Positions 19,201-26,739 of a DNA stretch of 64,000 bases are shown one piece after another. Numbering within the stretch: position 1 is the first letter of the stretch; the number at the start of each line of letters is the position of its first letter. Under the pieces are notes generated by a model. It ran no database searches, was not told the origin of the DNA, and worked only from the letters and a program-made list of their open reading frames with translations. The translations under genes were made by a program, and so were the position numbers. Source of the stretch: JADJEK01 sp052034255. GTDB taxonomy: Bacteria; Planctomycetota; B15-G4; JADJEK01. The stretch covers positions 1-64,000 of the forward strand of contig JBPOIU010000007.1 of NCBI GenBank assembly GCA_052034255.1, in the 5' to 3' direction.

Positions 19201-19414
19201 TGTCGACGGTCTCGAGCGGGCTGCCGCTGGTGACCGAGACGCTGACGTCGAGCGACGCGAAGGTGATGCCGTCGGGCATCAACATCAGCGGCATGCGCGA
19301 ATACGCGATCACGCCGACGACGAAGATCGAGATCAGGATCATCAACGCCGTGACCGGCCGGCGGATCAGACCGGTCAGCAGACCTTTGCGTTCGGTGTCG
19401 GCGGTGACGTCCAT
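16289..19414 (-). CDS. RND-family efflux permease (AcrB/MMPL-like)
   Basis: A 1041-residue inner-membrane transporter with the RND plan: TM1 (about 20-38), a large periplasmic loop, a TM block (about 345-520), a second loop, and a final TM block (about 870-1020). The proton-relay segment LAIGMLVDNSIVVAEN (399-414) has Asp406 but Asn407 where AcrB has Asp408. No membrane-fusion protein or TolC gene is next to it. It heads an operon with PIG-L, solute-binding protein and ABC permease, each joined by short overlaps or gaps. The substrate is unknown. Confidence 0.92.
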   Translation of the reverse strand: MDVTADTERKGLLTGLIRRPVTALMILISIFVVGVIAYSRMPLMLMPDGITFASLDVSVSVTSGSPLETVDKITRPIEDELRTLPNVREISSVSSADESEVTVRFNGDTDMDLAYADVKDRLERVRAGLPDGVSDIRIRRWNPSIMPIYFFGVLFDETVDDPFGKVEDIVQQRIEAVDGVAQVQIRGMVRDTVRIFVQPERLKAYGLDFYEVVAKLRRDNFSLPAGRVDDGGREFLLRIDSQFQSPEEIQNYPIAENVRLKDVADVTLARAYRDYVSRVNGKSSLFATVSKESDANTVDTCRRLNAQIEALKQDPRLAGFGFTVYWDQSDMIVSAIDNLQSSAAYGGLFAIIVLYLFVRRVSTTAFVALAIPVSLMAAVVGLYFSGKTFNVISLSGFTLAIGMLVDNSIVVAENIDRRRRLGDSPQLAAERGASQVGLAILLSTLTTIVVFAPMVFMTPNEEGRVFLVELALPITFSLLASLFVALVFLPIATARLGPRDQRGGGVAGDEAVDLDRPLLRLYRSLLAGALSHRFGVATAAIGLTGLLSWAGQNVEKTFERGDDSSRVRVTVDLPRRFTLPEASDTFATIERWLVENKQRLGCENVGVGFRRTGGDVTVWLPQRTTEAKRKELSRVLREELPKLPGVRYRVGWDAGDGGAAVNVVLSGPDSVALAKLGDDVVAELSKIPELTDVHTELETTFDELQVVLDRDQIQRYSVTQESLQGLITWGVGGQPLRAYAGGTREIPMQIEFEEDDANELAQLRSLQVPISGGATIPLDSIADFKVSPSFGSIRRKDGVTSFSVVASSLDKNSYRVNRLVAEAMERVPMPLGYSWSDQGRRRDFERNQAETFTTLFIGIAFVFLLMGMLFESWMLPLAVLFAIPPAFNGAFVGLLIWGIPLDNTAMLALILLAGVVVNNGIVLVDRIRQLQWLGIERRDAILRGCSERLRPVLMTALTTMFGLIPMAFPNVFGASGSSMLNYQSLAVATLGGMALSTLLTLFLVPLFYTLFDDLGALLTRLTFGRSRAPKSDDAPRAVVSP

Positions 19415-19462
19415 GGGCGGTCCGAAGGATAGCAGGGCGTCCGCGACGTCGCCCGCGCGCGC

Positions 19463-21583
19463 CTACCAGCGAATGGGAATCAAGTGGAACAGCCGGAGCT
19501 CGTTCTCCTCCCCCGTGCGCTTGAACTTGAACAGGAACGGGACCGACGTCGTCTTGCGGTCGGGTTCCTCGTGCGTGTGGTAGAGGAACCCGCCGACGCG
19601 GAAGTCGTCCGCGACGAGGCGGCCCTCGGCGTCGTTCCAGCGTTCGCGGCGCAACAGCCAGCCGAGGCTGTGCCAGAACGTGGTGCCGTTCGTCTCGGTC
19701 TCCGAGTGGTACAGCGGCCACAGGACGTTGCGCTCGTGGCGTCCGTCCTGCTCGTTCGTGTCGTGCCACAGCCACAACAGCCAGCTCTGCCGGTGGTCGC
19801 CGATCTGCTTGCTGCCGGCGAGCGGCCACAAGAAGCCGGTCTCGCGGTGGGTCCCGTCGGGATTGGCGCCGAGGCGGAAGAACGGGAACAGCGTCGAGTG
19901 TTCGACGTAGTCGCCCTCGGTGCTGGACCCGAAGAACGGCCAAACGTGCAGCCACGAGCGGTTCTTGCCGTTGTCGTAGTGCCAATAGAACGGGAAGAAC
20001 CACGACTTCGTGGTGTTGTCGACCTTCGACGTCGACGCCAGCGGCCAGAGGAATGCCGTTTCGTCGCCGTCGACGTCCGACGCGAAGACGTGGCGCAGAT
20101 CGAGGAGCGGTGCGATCGACGTGCGTGAACCCTCACCGACCGCGCTGGCTTCGTTCCACAGCGGCCACAACAACCAATCGTCGGTGACCTCCGAGTGGTT
20201 GCGGTCGAACAGCAGGCCGAGATTCAAGTGCTCGCGCTTCTGCTCGCGCTTCGCGGAGAACAGCGGGAACACGCGCCGCACGTAGCCGTCGGCGTTGGTC
20301 TCGAACTTCGTCAACGGCCACAGGATCTCGGTGCGGTCGACGGAGCGCGCTGCCTCTGCGGTGTGCACGTAGAGCGGCGGCACGACGAACGTGCGCGTCT
20401 TCGCGCCGTCCTTGCGCTCGTGCTTGCCCCAAATCGGGAACACGAAGTCCTGGCGTTCGACGGGATCGTCGAAGCGGTACCACAGCGGCAACACCGACAG
20501 CGTCGAGTCCGCACGCTTCGTGAACCACGCGAACGGCAGGAAACGGAAATGCCAGCCCGCGTCGTCGCCGCGTTCACGTGTCTCCGACGCGATCAGCGGC
20601 CACAGCACGTGGGTCGCGACCGCGCCGTCGCGGTCATCGGTCTCGCGACCGAAGAGGAACGTCCCGAACCACGACGAGCGCGTGCCATCCTCGCGTTCGG
20701 AGCTGCGCCACAGCGGGAACAACTGGCTGTGGGTCTCGCCGCGCGACGTCGCGGATGGTTCGCGCCCGTAGCGCGTCGCGAGCGCGAGCCAGGGGACGTC
20801 GCCGATGCCGAGCAGGCGGCTGTGGTACGTGCCGTTCGGTTTGCGCTCGTCGTCGTACGCGCGCACGATGCCGAGCGCGTTCAGCACCTGGTGTTCGCCG
20901 GAGCTCGTGCTCGTGCCGTTCTGGTCGGTGGTCTTCGACCGGCTGTGCCACAGCGCGATCGTGTCGTTCAACGCGGTCACGATTCCGAGGTTCTCCTCGC
21001 GCACGACGCGCTCGGCGCCGACCGTGCCGTCATCGGCTTCCTTGCCCGGATAGCGATCGACCCGGGTGTGGCCGCGCGCCAACGCCAACAGCCCATCCAG
21101 CCCGAGCAACCACCAGCGCGAGTTTCCGTCGCCGCTGAACTCGAACTGGTTCAGCGGCCACAGCACTGAGTGCGTGACGCTGGAGTCGGCGCCCTCGCCA
21201 CGCTCCGTGCGGCGGCCGTAGAACGGCCAGACGTGGGCGTCGTCGGTTCGAGCGCCGGACGCGAAATGCAGGAACGGGAACAGATGCCATTCCGATTGCT
21301 CGGGCTCGACTTCGCGCCAGAACAGCACCGCCAGGTTCAGGAACGTCGATCCGTGGCCGTCGTCGTCCGACCAGTACAGCGGCACCAGGTGCGAGCTGCG
21401 TTCGTCACCGTTGCGTTCGTCTTGGTACAGCGGCCACACCACGTCGAGCTTGTGGCCCGCCGGCGCTTCGCGCGTCTCGTAGCGCACGATCGGGAACAGG
21501 TTGACCTTCTCGTCGACCCCGGTCTTCGGACCGCTCGCGCAATGGGACAACGTCAGCAGCAACGGAATCGTGATCCACCGCAT
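19463..21583 (-). CDS. Lipoprotein built of W-P-L / F-P-F repeats, unknown function
   Basis: A 706-residue protein from ATG 21583, preceded by GGAGGAGA. The N-terminus is a lipoprotein signal (LLLTLSHC, Cys about 16). The rest consists almost entirely of a repeated motif: about ten W-P-[LF] and seven F-P-[LFI] cores, for example VLWPLY, LFPFF, VWPFYG and FLWPLA, spaced 25-60 residues apart and linked by acidic, charged stretches. No enzyme domain is visible. The alternation of aromatic strands with charged turns suggests a repeated beta structure, possibly a barrel or propeller, at the outer membrane. It lies 48 bases upstream of the RND permease gene, with which it may be co-expressed. Confidence 0.75.
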   Translation of the reverse strand: MRWITIPLLLTLSHCASGPKTGVDEKVNLFPIVRYETREAPAGHKLDVVWPLYQDERNGDERSSHLVPLYWSDDDGHGSTFLNLAVLFWREVEPEQSEWHLFPFLHFASGARTDDAHVWPFYGRRTERGEGADSSVTHSVLWPLNQFEFSGDGNSRWWLLGLDGLLALARGHTRVDRYPGKEADDGTVGAERVVREENLGIVTALNDTIALWHSRSKTTDQNGTSTSSGEHQVLNALGIVRAYDDERKPNGTYHSRLLGIGDVPWLALATRYGREPSATSRGETHSQLFPLWRSSEREDGTRSSWFGTFLFGRETDDRDGAVATHVLWPLIASETRERGDDAGWHFRFLPFAWFTKRADSTLSVLPLWYRFDDPVERQDFVFPIWGKHERKDGAKTRTFVVPPLYVHTAEAARSVDRTEILWPLTKFETNADGYVRRVFPLFSAKREQKREHLNLGLLFDRNHSEVTDDWLLWPLWNEASAVGEGSRTSIAPLLDLRHVFASDVDGDETAFLWPLASTSKVDNTTKSWFFPFYWHYDNGKNRSWLHVWPFFGSSTEGDYVEHSTLFPFFRLGANPDGTHRETGFLWPLAGSKQIGDHRQSWLLWLWHDTNEQDGRHERNVLWPLYHSETETNGTTFWHSLGWLLRRERWNDAEGRLVADDFRVGGFLYHTHEEPDRKTTSVPFLFKFKRTGEENELRLFHLIPIRW

Positions 21584-21629
21584 CGCCGTCTCCTCCGATC
21601 GCTGGCGAAGCCAGCGGGTCGCGCCCGGA

Positions 21630-22724
21630 TCAACTCGCCGCGGCCGCACGATAGACGTCGAGCGTCGCTCGGGCTGCTGCTTCCCACGTGAACTGCCGCG
21701 CGCGTGCGCTGCCGGCCGCGCGTGCTCGCGCATGCCACGCGTCGTCGTCGACGGCGCGCACGAGCGCGCAGGCGATCGCGTCCGGATCGCGCGCGTCGAA
21801 CGTCGTGGCCGCGTCGCCGGCGACTTCGGCCGTGACCACGGCCGCGTGCGCGAGCACGGGGGTTCCACAGGCCATGGCTTCGAGCATCGGCATACCGAAG
21901 CCCTCGGTGAGGCCAGGGAACACGAACGCGCGCGCACCGCGGTAGAGCGCGGGCAGGTCCGCGTCGGCGACGAAGCCGGGTCGCAGGATGCGATCGCGCG
22001 TCGCCGCGTGGGCGATCGCGTCGTCGAGCTCGTCGTGCCCGTGTCCGGAGCCGCCCGCCAGCACCAGCGCGACGTCGGGGAGCTTCGTCGCGCAGGCGTC
22101 GAACGCTCGCACCAACGGAATCAGGTTCTTGCGCGTCGACAGCAGTCCGACGAACAACACGTAGCGGCGGGGGAGTCCGAGGCGCGCGCGCAGCTCTTCG
22201 ACCGCGGCGTCGTCGACGGGGCGAAAGCGCGCGTCGACGCCATGGTGGATCACCGCGAAGCGCTCGAGCGGCGCACCGTAGCGGTCCACGAACGCGTCGC
22301 GCGTCGCCGCGGAGACGCAGATGATGCGCCGCGCTTCGCGCGCGAGCATCGCGAACGCGTCGTGCTTCTTCGCGCGGAAGCCGGAGTTCGCGATCCCGGC
22401 GAGCTCGACCGCGCCGACGTCATGCAGCGTCGCGACGCACGGGAACGGCGCGCGCGCGGGAATGCGCGCGTCGAGGCCGTGGAACACGTCGAGATCGCCG
22501 AGCGCGAGGCGCGGCGCGACGTCCGCGAACCAACGCAGCGAGGCATGGGGCACGCCCGGCACGTAACGGAACCGCGCCCGCCGCAGGCGGGACAGGCGGC
22601 AGCCGAGCACGAAGGTGTCGTTCTCGGCGAGCGGCAACATCGCGTCGAGCAACGCGACGCCGTACCGCGCGACGCCGGTGCGTTCGCGCTTCGCGAGGGA
22701 CGAGACGTCGACGCCGATGCGCAT
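21630..22724 (-). CDS. GT4-type glycosyltransferase
   Basis: A 364-residue GT-B glycosyltransferase from ATG 22724. The N-terminal Rossmann domain starts RIGVDVSSLAKR and includes HDVGAVELAG. The C-terminal donor domain has VLFVGLLSTRKN (about 200-211) and the EGFGMPMLEAMA nucleotide-sugar signature. It transfers a sugar from a nucleotide donor to a glycan or lipid-linked acceptor in the cytoplasm. It sits between the repeat lipoprotein and the aldolase/BMC pair, outside the main glycan cluster. Confidence 0.92.
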   Translation of the reverse strand: MRIGVDVSSLAKRERTGVARYGVALLDAMLPLAENDTFVLGCRLSRLRRARFRYVPGVPHASLRWFADVAPRLALGDLDVFHGLDARIPARAPFPCVATLHDVGAVELAGIANSGFRAKKHDAFAMLAREARRIICVSAATRDAFVDRYGAPLERFAVIHHGVDARFRPVDDAAVEELRARLGLPRRYVLFVGLLSTRKNLIPLVRAFDACATKLPDVALVLAGGSGHGHDELDDAIAHAATRDRILRPGFVADADLPALYRGARAFVFPGLTEGFGMPMLEAMACGTPVLAHAAVVTAEVAGDAATTFDARDPDAIACALVRAVDDDAWHARARAAGSARARQFTWEAAARATLDVYRAAAAS

Positions 22725-22739
22725 GGACGCGTCCTCGCG

Positions 22740-23441
22740 TCACCCGCCCTTCGCCATCGGATTCCCGCAATGGTTGCACAAGACGTTGGTGGTCTTGATG
22801 CCGAGCGGCTCGCGCGTCGCCAGGAGGCGACGCACTTCTTCTGGCGCGAGCTCCTTCACTTGGCCGAGCTGGCGCGCCATGAACGTGATCTTCGCGTTGT
22901 GCTCGATCTGCTCCATCTTCTTGTAGGCGTCGAGCAGGTCGACTCCGAGCGTGATGGCGCCGTGACGCTCCATCAACACCGCGTCGGAGCAGCGAATGAG
23001 GTCACGCAGCGAGTTCGGCAACTCTTCGGTGCCGGGGGTGCCGTAGGGCGCCGTGGGGATGGCACCGAGCGTCACGACGAGTTCGGGGATCACCGCGGTC
23101 ATCAGCGAGATCCCGGCGAGCGAGAACGCGACGGCCGTCGGCGGGTGGGCGTGGACCACCGCGCGGACGTCCTTGCGCTCGTGGTAGCACGCGACGTGCA
23201 TCGCCGTTTCGCTGGAGGCGCGGCCGCCGTCCATCGGTCGACCGTTCGGATCGCAGTGCACGACGCTCTCGGGCTGGATCAGGAACTTGATCGTGCCCGC
23301 GGGCGTGATCAGGAACGAGCCGTCATCGAGCCGCGTCGAGATGTTGCCGTCGATCGCGCCGATGTAGCCGCGCTCCCAGCACAGGCGCGCGATCTCGGCG
23401 ACCTGCTTCTTCAGCAACGGGATGTCTTGCGTTCGCGTCAC
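22740..23441 (-). CDS. Class II aldolase/adducin family protein (fuculose/rhamnulose-phosphate aldolase-like)
   Basis: A 233-residue zinc aldolase. The metal and catalytic residues are in place: Glu78 in ASSETAMH, His97 and His99 in VVHAHPP, and His160 in MERHG. It would cleave a deoxysugar or pentulose phosphate to DHAP and an aldehyde. The gene overlaps the BMC pentamer gene by four bases, the arrangement seen in planctomycete microcompartments that degrade fucose and rhamnose. The C-terminus ends in LCNHCGNPMAKGG, with a CxxC pair not needed for catalysis; it could be a metal knuckle or a targeting tail. Confidence 0.9.
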   Translation of the reverse strand: MTRTQDIPLLKKQVAEIARLCWERGYIGAIDGNISTRLDDGSFLITPAGTIKFLIQPESVVHCDPNGRPMDGGRASSETAMHVACYHERKDVRAVVHAHPPTAVAFSLAGISLMTAVIPELVVTLGAIPTAPYGTPGTEELPNSLRDLIRCSDAVLMERHGAITLGVDLLDAYKKMEQIEHNAKITFMARQLGQVKELAPEEVRRLLATREPLGIKTTNVLCNHCGNPMAKGG

Positions 23442-23755
23442 GCGTTCCCTCCGTCCATGCCTTGTTCGTACGTCGCGCGCCCGTCGATCTCGATGGCGTC
23501 GATGACGCCGACGACGACGGTACGGACGGGCGCGCGCGCGTCACCGACGATCGCGCGCGCGCTCGAACCTTCTTTCAGGATCAGCACTTTGTCGCCGACG
23601 CCCGCGTGCGCGCGATCGATCGCGAGCAGCACGCCCTCGGGCGCGGGAGTCCCGTCGACCGGGCTCTCCGTGCGGACGAGCAGCAGCTTCTGACCGACGT
23701 AGAACGCGTGTTGGATGGGCGCGACGACCGTTCCGAGGACCGTTCCGACGAGCAT
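23438..23755 (-). CDS. Bacterial microcompartment pentamer shell protein (EutN/CcmL family)
   Basis: A 105-residue BMC-P vertex protein from ATG 23755. The EutN/CcmL fold is recognisable from MLVGTVLGTVVAP at the N-terminus, LLLVRTESPVDG, AIDRAHAGVGDKVLILKEGSSAR and VVGVIDAIEIDG. Five copies cap the vertices of a polyhedral protein shell. It overlaps the aldolase by four bases. No BMC-H hexamer, aldehyde dehydrogenase or kinase gene is in the window, so any shell must use partners encoded elsewhere. Confidence 0.92.
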   Translation of the reverse strand: MLVGTVLGTVVAPIQHAFYVGQKLLLVRTESPVDGTPAPEGVLLAIDRAHAGVGDKVLILKEGSSARAIVGDARAPVRTVVVGVIDAIEIDGRATYEQGMDGGNA

Positions 23756-23825
23756 CGCGCCTCCGGACTCCGCGAGCCGACGTCACGGACCCGCGCGGGT
23801 CGGACTCAGGTCGCCGTTCGTTCGA

Positions 23826-25328
23826 TCACGGCTGGAAGACCTCGGCGTCCGCCGGGCCTCCGCCGACCACGAGCACGGTGCCGTCGTTCAGCGTCGTCAG
23901 CAGCGGCAGCACGCGCGCCGCCGCCATCGAGCCGGTCGCGGCGATCGTGGCGGGCGCAGCGTAGAGATCCGCGGCCGCGGACGGAGTGAGGTTCACGGTC
24001 GGAGTGATCGGATCGAGGATCAGGTCGAAGCCGCCGGCGATCAGAGCCTTGCCGCCGGGCAGCGCGACGACGCCGGCGCCAGCGCGCGGAACGGACAGCG
24101 TGCCGCCCGAGCTGAAGCCGCCGAAGAACCCCGGCGAATAGCGCTGAACGTCCGACAAGGTCGAGATGACGATCTGCGTCAGGTCGCCCGACGTCAGCAC
24201 CGCCGAGAAATCGACGGACAGACCGCCGACCAGCAGCGCCTTGCCGTCGGACAGCGCGACCGCCGAATGCAGCATGCGCGCGCCGCTGAAGAACTTCGGG
24301 ATGCCGAAGGTGTTCAACGTCGGGTTGTATTCGTACGCGGTCGACGACACGGTCGGGATGTTGACGATCGGCAGCAGCGTCAATCCGCCGGCCACGAGCA
24401 CGCCGCCGTTGCTCAGCGTCGTCGCGCTGTGGAGCGCGCGCGGCTCGAGCATGTTCGGGCCGTTCGTGAACGTCTGCGCCGACGGATCGAAGATCTCGCT
24501 GGTCGGCTGGACGCCCGACAGGAACGCCAGCACGTCGGTGACGTCGAACGACGCGAAGCCGCCGGTGATCAGCACCTTGCCGTTCGGCATCAACGCCGCG
24601 GCGTGGCCCGCGCGCTTCGCGTTCATCGTCAGCGTGGTGGTGGTCTGCGTGACCGGGTCGTAGATCGCGGCCGCGTCGGTCGGCTGGCCATCGAGGCCGA
24701 GGCCACCCGAGAAGAACACGCGGCCATCGGCGAGCGACAGCGACTGCGCGAGGACACCGACACCGAAGGTCGCGCCGGCGAGCTCGAACTCCTCGATGCG
24801 CGGGTCGTACTTCTGCGCGACCGGGCCCGAGCCGCCGAGCAGCAGCACGGAGCCGTCCGGCTGCGTCGCGAGCACGCCACCGGCGACCGGCAAGTCCGGC
24901 GTATCGAGCGTCGGCTCGAACGTGCCCGGCGTCGCGAACGTGATGCGGACCAAGTTCGACGCGGTGTCGACGATCGGACCGAGGATCGCCTGGAACGACA
25001 CGGTGATGTCTTGCAGGATCGGGTCGGCCGGGACCGGGATCGACAACGATGCGGCGCCCGTACCGCTCAGGAGGCCCGTGAAGCCGGGCAGCGCGGCCGA
25101 CAGATTCGCGTAGGTCGGTGCGATCGACAGCGTGACGTTCGGATTGACGACCACCTGCTGCTCGACGACGTGGAACAGCAGCATGTACGGACGCGAGGGA
25201 TCGCCGTTCAACGTGAACGAGGTCACGCCGGGTAGGGCGCCACCCGACTTCGCGAGGGTCAACGTGCCCGCTGTCGCAAACGTGGACAGTAGGGCGAGAG
25301 TGGTGGCGACGAAGGCGGCGAGCTTCAT
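23826..25328 (-). CDS. Secreted kelch-repeat beta-propeller protein
   Basis: A 500-residue exported protein from ATG 25328; signal peptide about 1-20. After an N-terminal beta domain (about 20-150), kelch-type repeats dominate, each with a G-G pair in a context such as VLLLGGSGPVAQKYD, VLITGGFASFD and VLVAGGLTL. At least six are visible, fitting one propeller. Such proteins bind surface glycans or proteins; some relatives are galactose-oxidase-like, but the copper-ligand Tyr and His set was not identified. Separated from the BMC pair by 70 bases. Confidence 0.82.
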   Translation of the reverse strand: MKLAAFVATTLALLSTFATAGTLTLAKSGGALPGVTSFTLNGDPSRPYMLLFHVVEQQVVVNPNVTLSIAPTYANLSAALPGFTGLLSGTGAASLSIPVPADPILQDITVSFQAILGPIVDTASNLVRITFATPGTFEPTLDTPDLPVAGGVLATQPDGSVLLLGGSGPVAQKYDPRIEEFELAGATFGVGVLAQSLSLADGRVFFSGGLGLDGQPTDAAAIYDPVTQTTTTLTMNAKRAGHAAALMPNGKVLITGGFASFDVTDVLAFLSGVQPTSEIFDPSAQTFTNGPNMLEPRALHSATTLSNGGVLVAGGLTLLPIVNIPTVSSTAYEYNPTLNTFGIPKFFSGARMLHSAVALSDGKALLVGGLSVDFSAVLTSGDLTQIVISTLSDVQRYSPGFFGGFSSGGTLSVPRAGAGVVALPGGKALIAGGFDLILDPITPTVNLTPSAAADLYAAPATIAATGSMAAARVLPLLTTLNDGTVLVVGGGPADAEVFQP

Positions 25329-25707
25329 GCGCGGTCCTTGAGGGATTGGGTTGTCGGGAGGTGGCGCGCGACCGGCGGCAGCCGGCCGAACCGCCCGCAA
25401 GAGTACCACGCCCGCACGATTTGCGCCGGCCCGCGATTCGGTGCGTGACGCTCGGCCCAGCGCCCAGATTTCGTTTCCGGGCAGCAGGATGCGTTGGTAT
25501 CCATGCGGCCCATTGGTGGCCGAGGCGAGCGCTTCGGTGGAAGGCAGAGTCGGAATCACGGCGCCCCAGGCGCAGGCGAGTGCGTCGTTTCCAGCGCTAC
25601 GAGCGCTGTCGCGGCGCGGAATCCGCCCCAGGTTCGGCCCTTTCTTCCATCGCGGTGAACGGTCACGGTCCATACCGTCCTGTTCCTTTCACCCGTAGGA
25701 GGGTTTC
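25329..25707. other. Intergenic region between divergent kelch and lipoprotein genes
   Basis: 379 bases with no convincing gene. Open frames on both strands lack start signals and coding bias. It must hold the promoters of the kelch gene (leftward) and of the small lipoprotein operon (rightward), but no clear -35/-10 pair was identified in this GC-rich sequence. The rightward gene has a strong AGGAGGG ribosome site at 25696-25702. Confidence 0.5.
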
Positions 25708-26136
25708 ATGATTCGAGCTCTGCGTTTCGGAGCGCTCGCAGGCCTGCTGTTCGCAGCCGGCTGCACGTCGTGGTCGGGCTACAGCGAGCCCGAAGACATG
25801 GTCAAGCGCTTCAGCTTCGAAGCGAACAACTTCAAGATCACGAAGACGGACCTGAAGGGTCACTCGTCGTGCGCTTACATCTTCCCGTTCCTGTCGGTGG
25901 GTGCGTTCGGCATGGGCGGCATCGCGCTCGGCAGCACCGACCTGTACGCGCAGGCGTACAAGGAACTGCGCGCGAACGCGCAGCCGTACATCGAGGGCAA
26001 GTCGGCGCAACTGCACAACGTCGTGCAGGAGATCTCGATCAACCCGAACTTCTACTTCTACGGCGTCATCCACGTGAATCTGGCGGCTGACGTCGTCGAG
26101 TTCACCGGCGAGTACGTCGACTACAAGACCCGCTGA
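25708..26136 (+). CDS. Small lipoprotein, paralogue of next gene
   Basis: A 142-residue protein with a clear lipoprotein signal (GLLFAAGC, Cys19) and a strong AGGAGGG ribosome site. The mature part contains NNFKITKTDLKGHSSCAYIFP, followed by a Gly-rich turn, an A/L-rich helix (YAQAYKELRANAQ) and beta-rich FYFYGVIHVNL. It shares its plan with the following gene (N-D/N-F-K, then S-C-x-Y-x-F), so the two are paralogues. They resemble small planctomycete/proteobacterial outer-membrane lipoproteins of unknown role (DUF6567/TRL-like, tentative). Confidence 0.78.
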   Translation: MIRALRFGALAGLLFAAGCTSWSGYSEPEDMVKRFSFEANNFKITKTDLKGHSSCAYIFPFLSVGAFGMGGIALGSTDLYAQAYKELRANAQPYIEGKSAQLHNVVQEISINPNFYFYGVIHVNLAADVVEFTGEYVDYKTR

Positions 26137-26186
26137 GCGGCGGTCGGATCCGTTCGCACAACGAAATGAATCAGGAGAACAACTCA

Positions 26187-26555
26187 ATGCGTCGATCCAT
26201 CCTCGCTCTGATCGCACTGGTCGGCCTGGTCGCTCCGGGCTGCTCGTCGTACGTCGGTTGGAACGCCAAGCCCGCGTCGCACACGGAGATCGTCCTCAAG
26301 GAGAACGACTTCAAGGCGCTGAAGGGCGGCTACAACTCGAGCCAGTCGTGCTGGTACGTGTTCGGTCTGATCCCGATCGGGAACCCGAACCTGCTGTCGC
26401 GCGCGATGTCGGACGTCCGCGGCCAGGCCAAGCTGGAAAGCAAGGCCGCGCAGCTCGTCAACTACACGCTCGACGACCGCAAGAACTGGTACTTCATCTT
26501 CGCCGCGCATCACCAGCTCACGGTGACCGCGGACGCGATCGAGTACACGAAGTAA
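26187..26555 (+). CDS. Small lipoprotein, paralogue of preceding gene
   Basis: A 122-residue protein from ATG 26187, chosen because CAGGAG lies 10 bases upstream and the signal peptide begins here; an ATG at 26166 adds seven polar residues. The lipobox is LVAPGC (Cys about 19). ENDFKALKGGYNSSQSCWYVFG matches the paralogue 51 bases upstream, followed by an A/L helix and a WYFIFAAHHQLTV strand pair. Function unknown. A terminator hairpin follows the stop by 16 bases. Confidence 0.78.
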   Translation: MRRSILALIALVGLVAPGCSSYVGWNAKPASHTEIVLKENDFKALKGGYNSSQSCWYVFGLIPIGNPNLLSRAMSDVRGQAKLESKAAQLVNYTLDDRKNWYFIFAAHHQLTVTADAIEYTK

Positions 26556-26570
26556 CTCGAGGCCGATGAT

Positions 26571-26615
26571 CGTCGAGGGCGCGCGTTCCGCATCGCGGGA
26601 CGCGCGCCCTCGACG
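26571..26615 (+). terminator. Hairpin terminator after lipoprotein pair
   Basis: A 20-bp stem with one G-U pair: 26571-26590 with 26596-26615, loop CATCG. No long T-run follows (TTGCAAG). It probably ends the lipoprotein transcript ahead of pepA. Confidence 0.65.
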
Positions 26616-26687
26616 TTGCAAGACCAGGAAGTCGCTCCGTCGCGCCGCTTCCGTTGCTAAGTTCACGCGCCCATTCGCGCTCGCAAG

Positions 26688-26723
26688 CAAGTGCGATGCA
26701 CACATCAAGTGCGATGCACACAT
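26688..26723 (+). repeat. Perfect 18-bp tandem duplication upstream of pepA
   Basis: CAAGTGCGATGCACACAT occurs twice head to tail (26688-26705 and 26706-26723), ending 16 bases before the pepA ATG. It lies in the probable 5' leader and leaves the GGGAG ribosome site intact. Confidence 0.95.
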
Positions 26724-26739
26724 CCGGGAGTCCTTCAAC

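Noticed and set aside
16628..19432. Long open frame (over 900 codons) on the plus strand opposite the RND permease gene
   Set aside because: GC-rich antisense shadow of a convincing RND gene; its codons show no protein motif.
21501..23693. Long plus-strand open frame opposite the repeat lipoprotein, glycosyltransferase and aldolase
   Set aside because: It spans three real genes on the other strand and has Arg/Ala-biased shadow composition.
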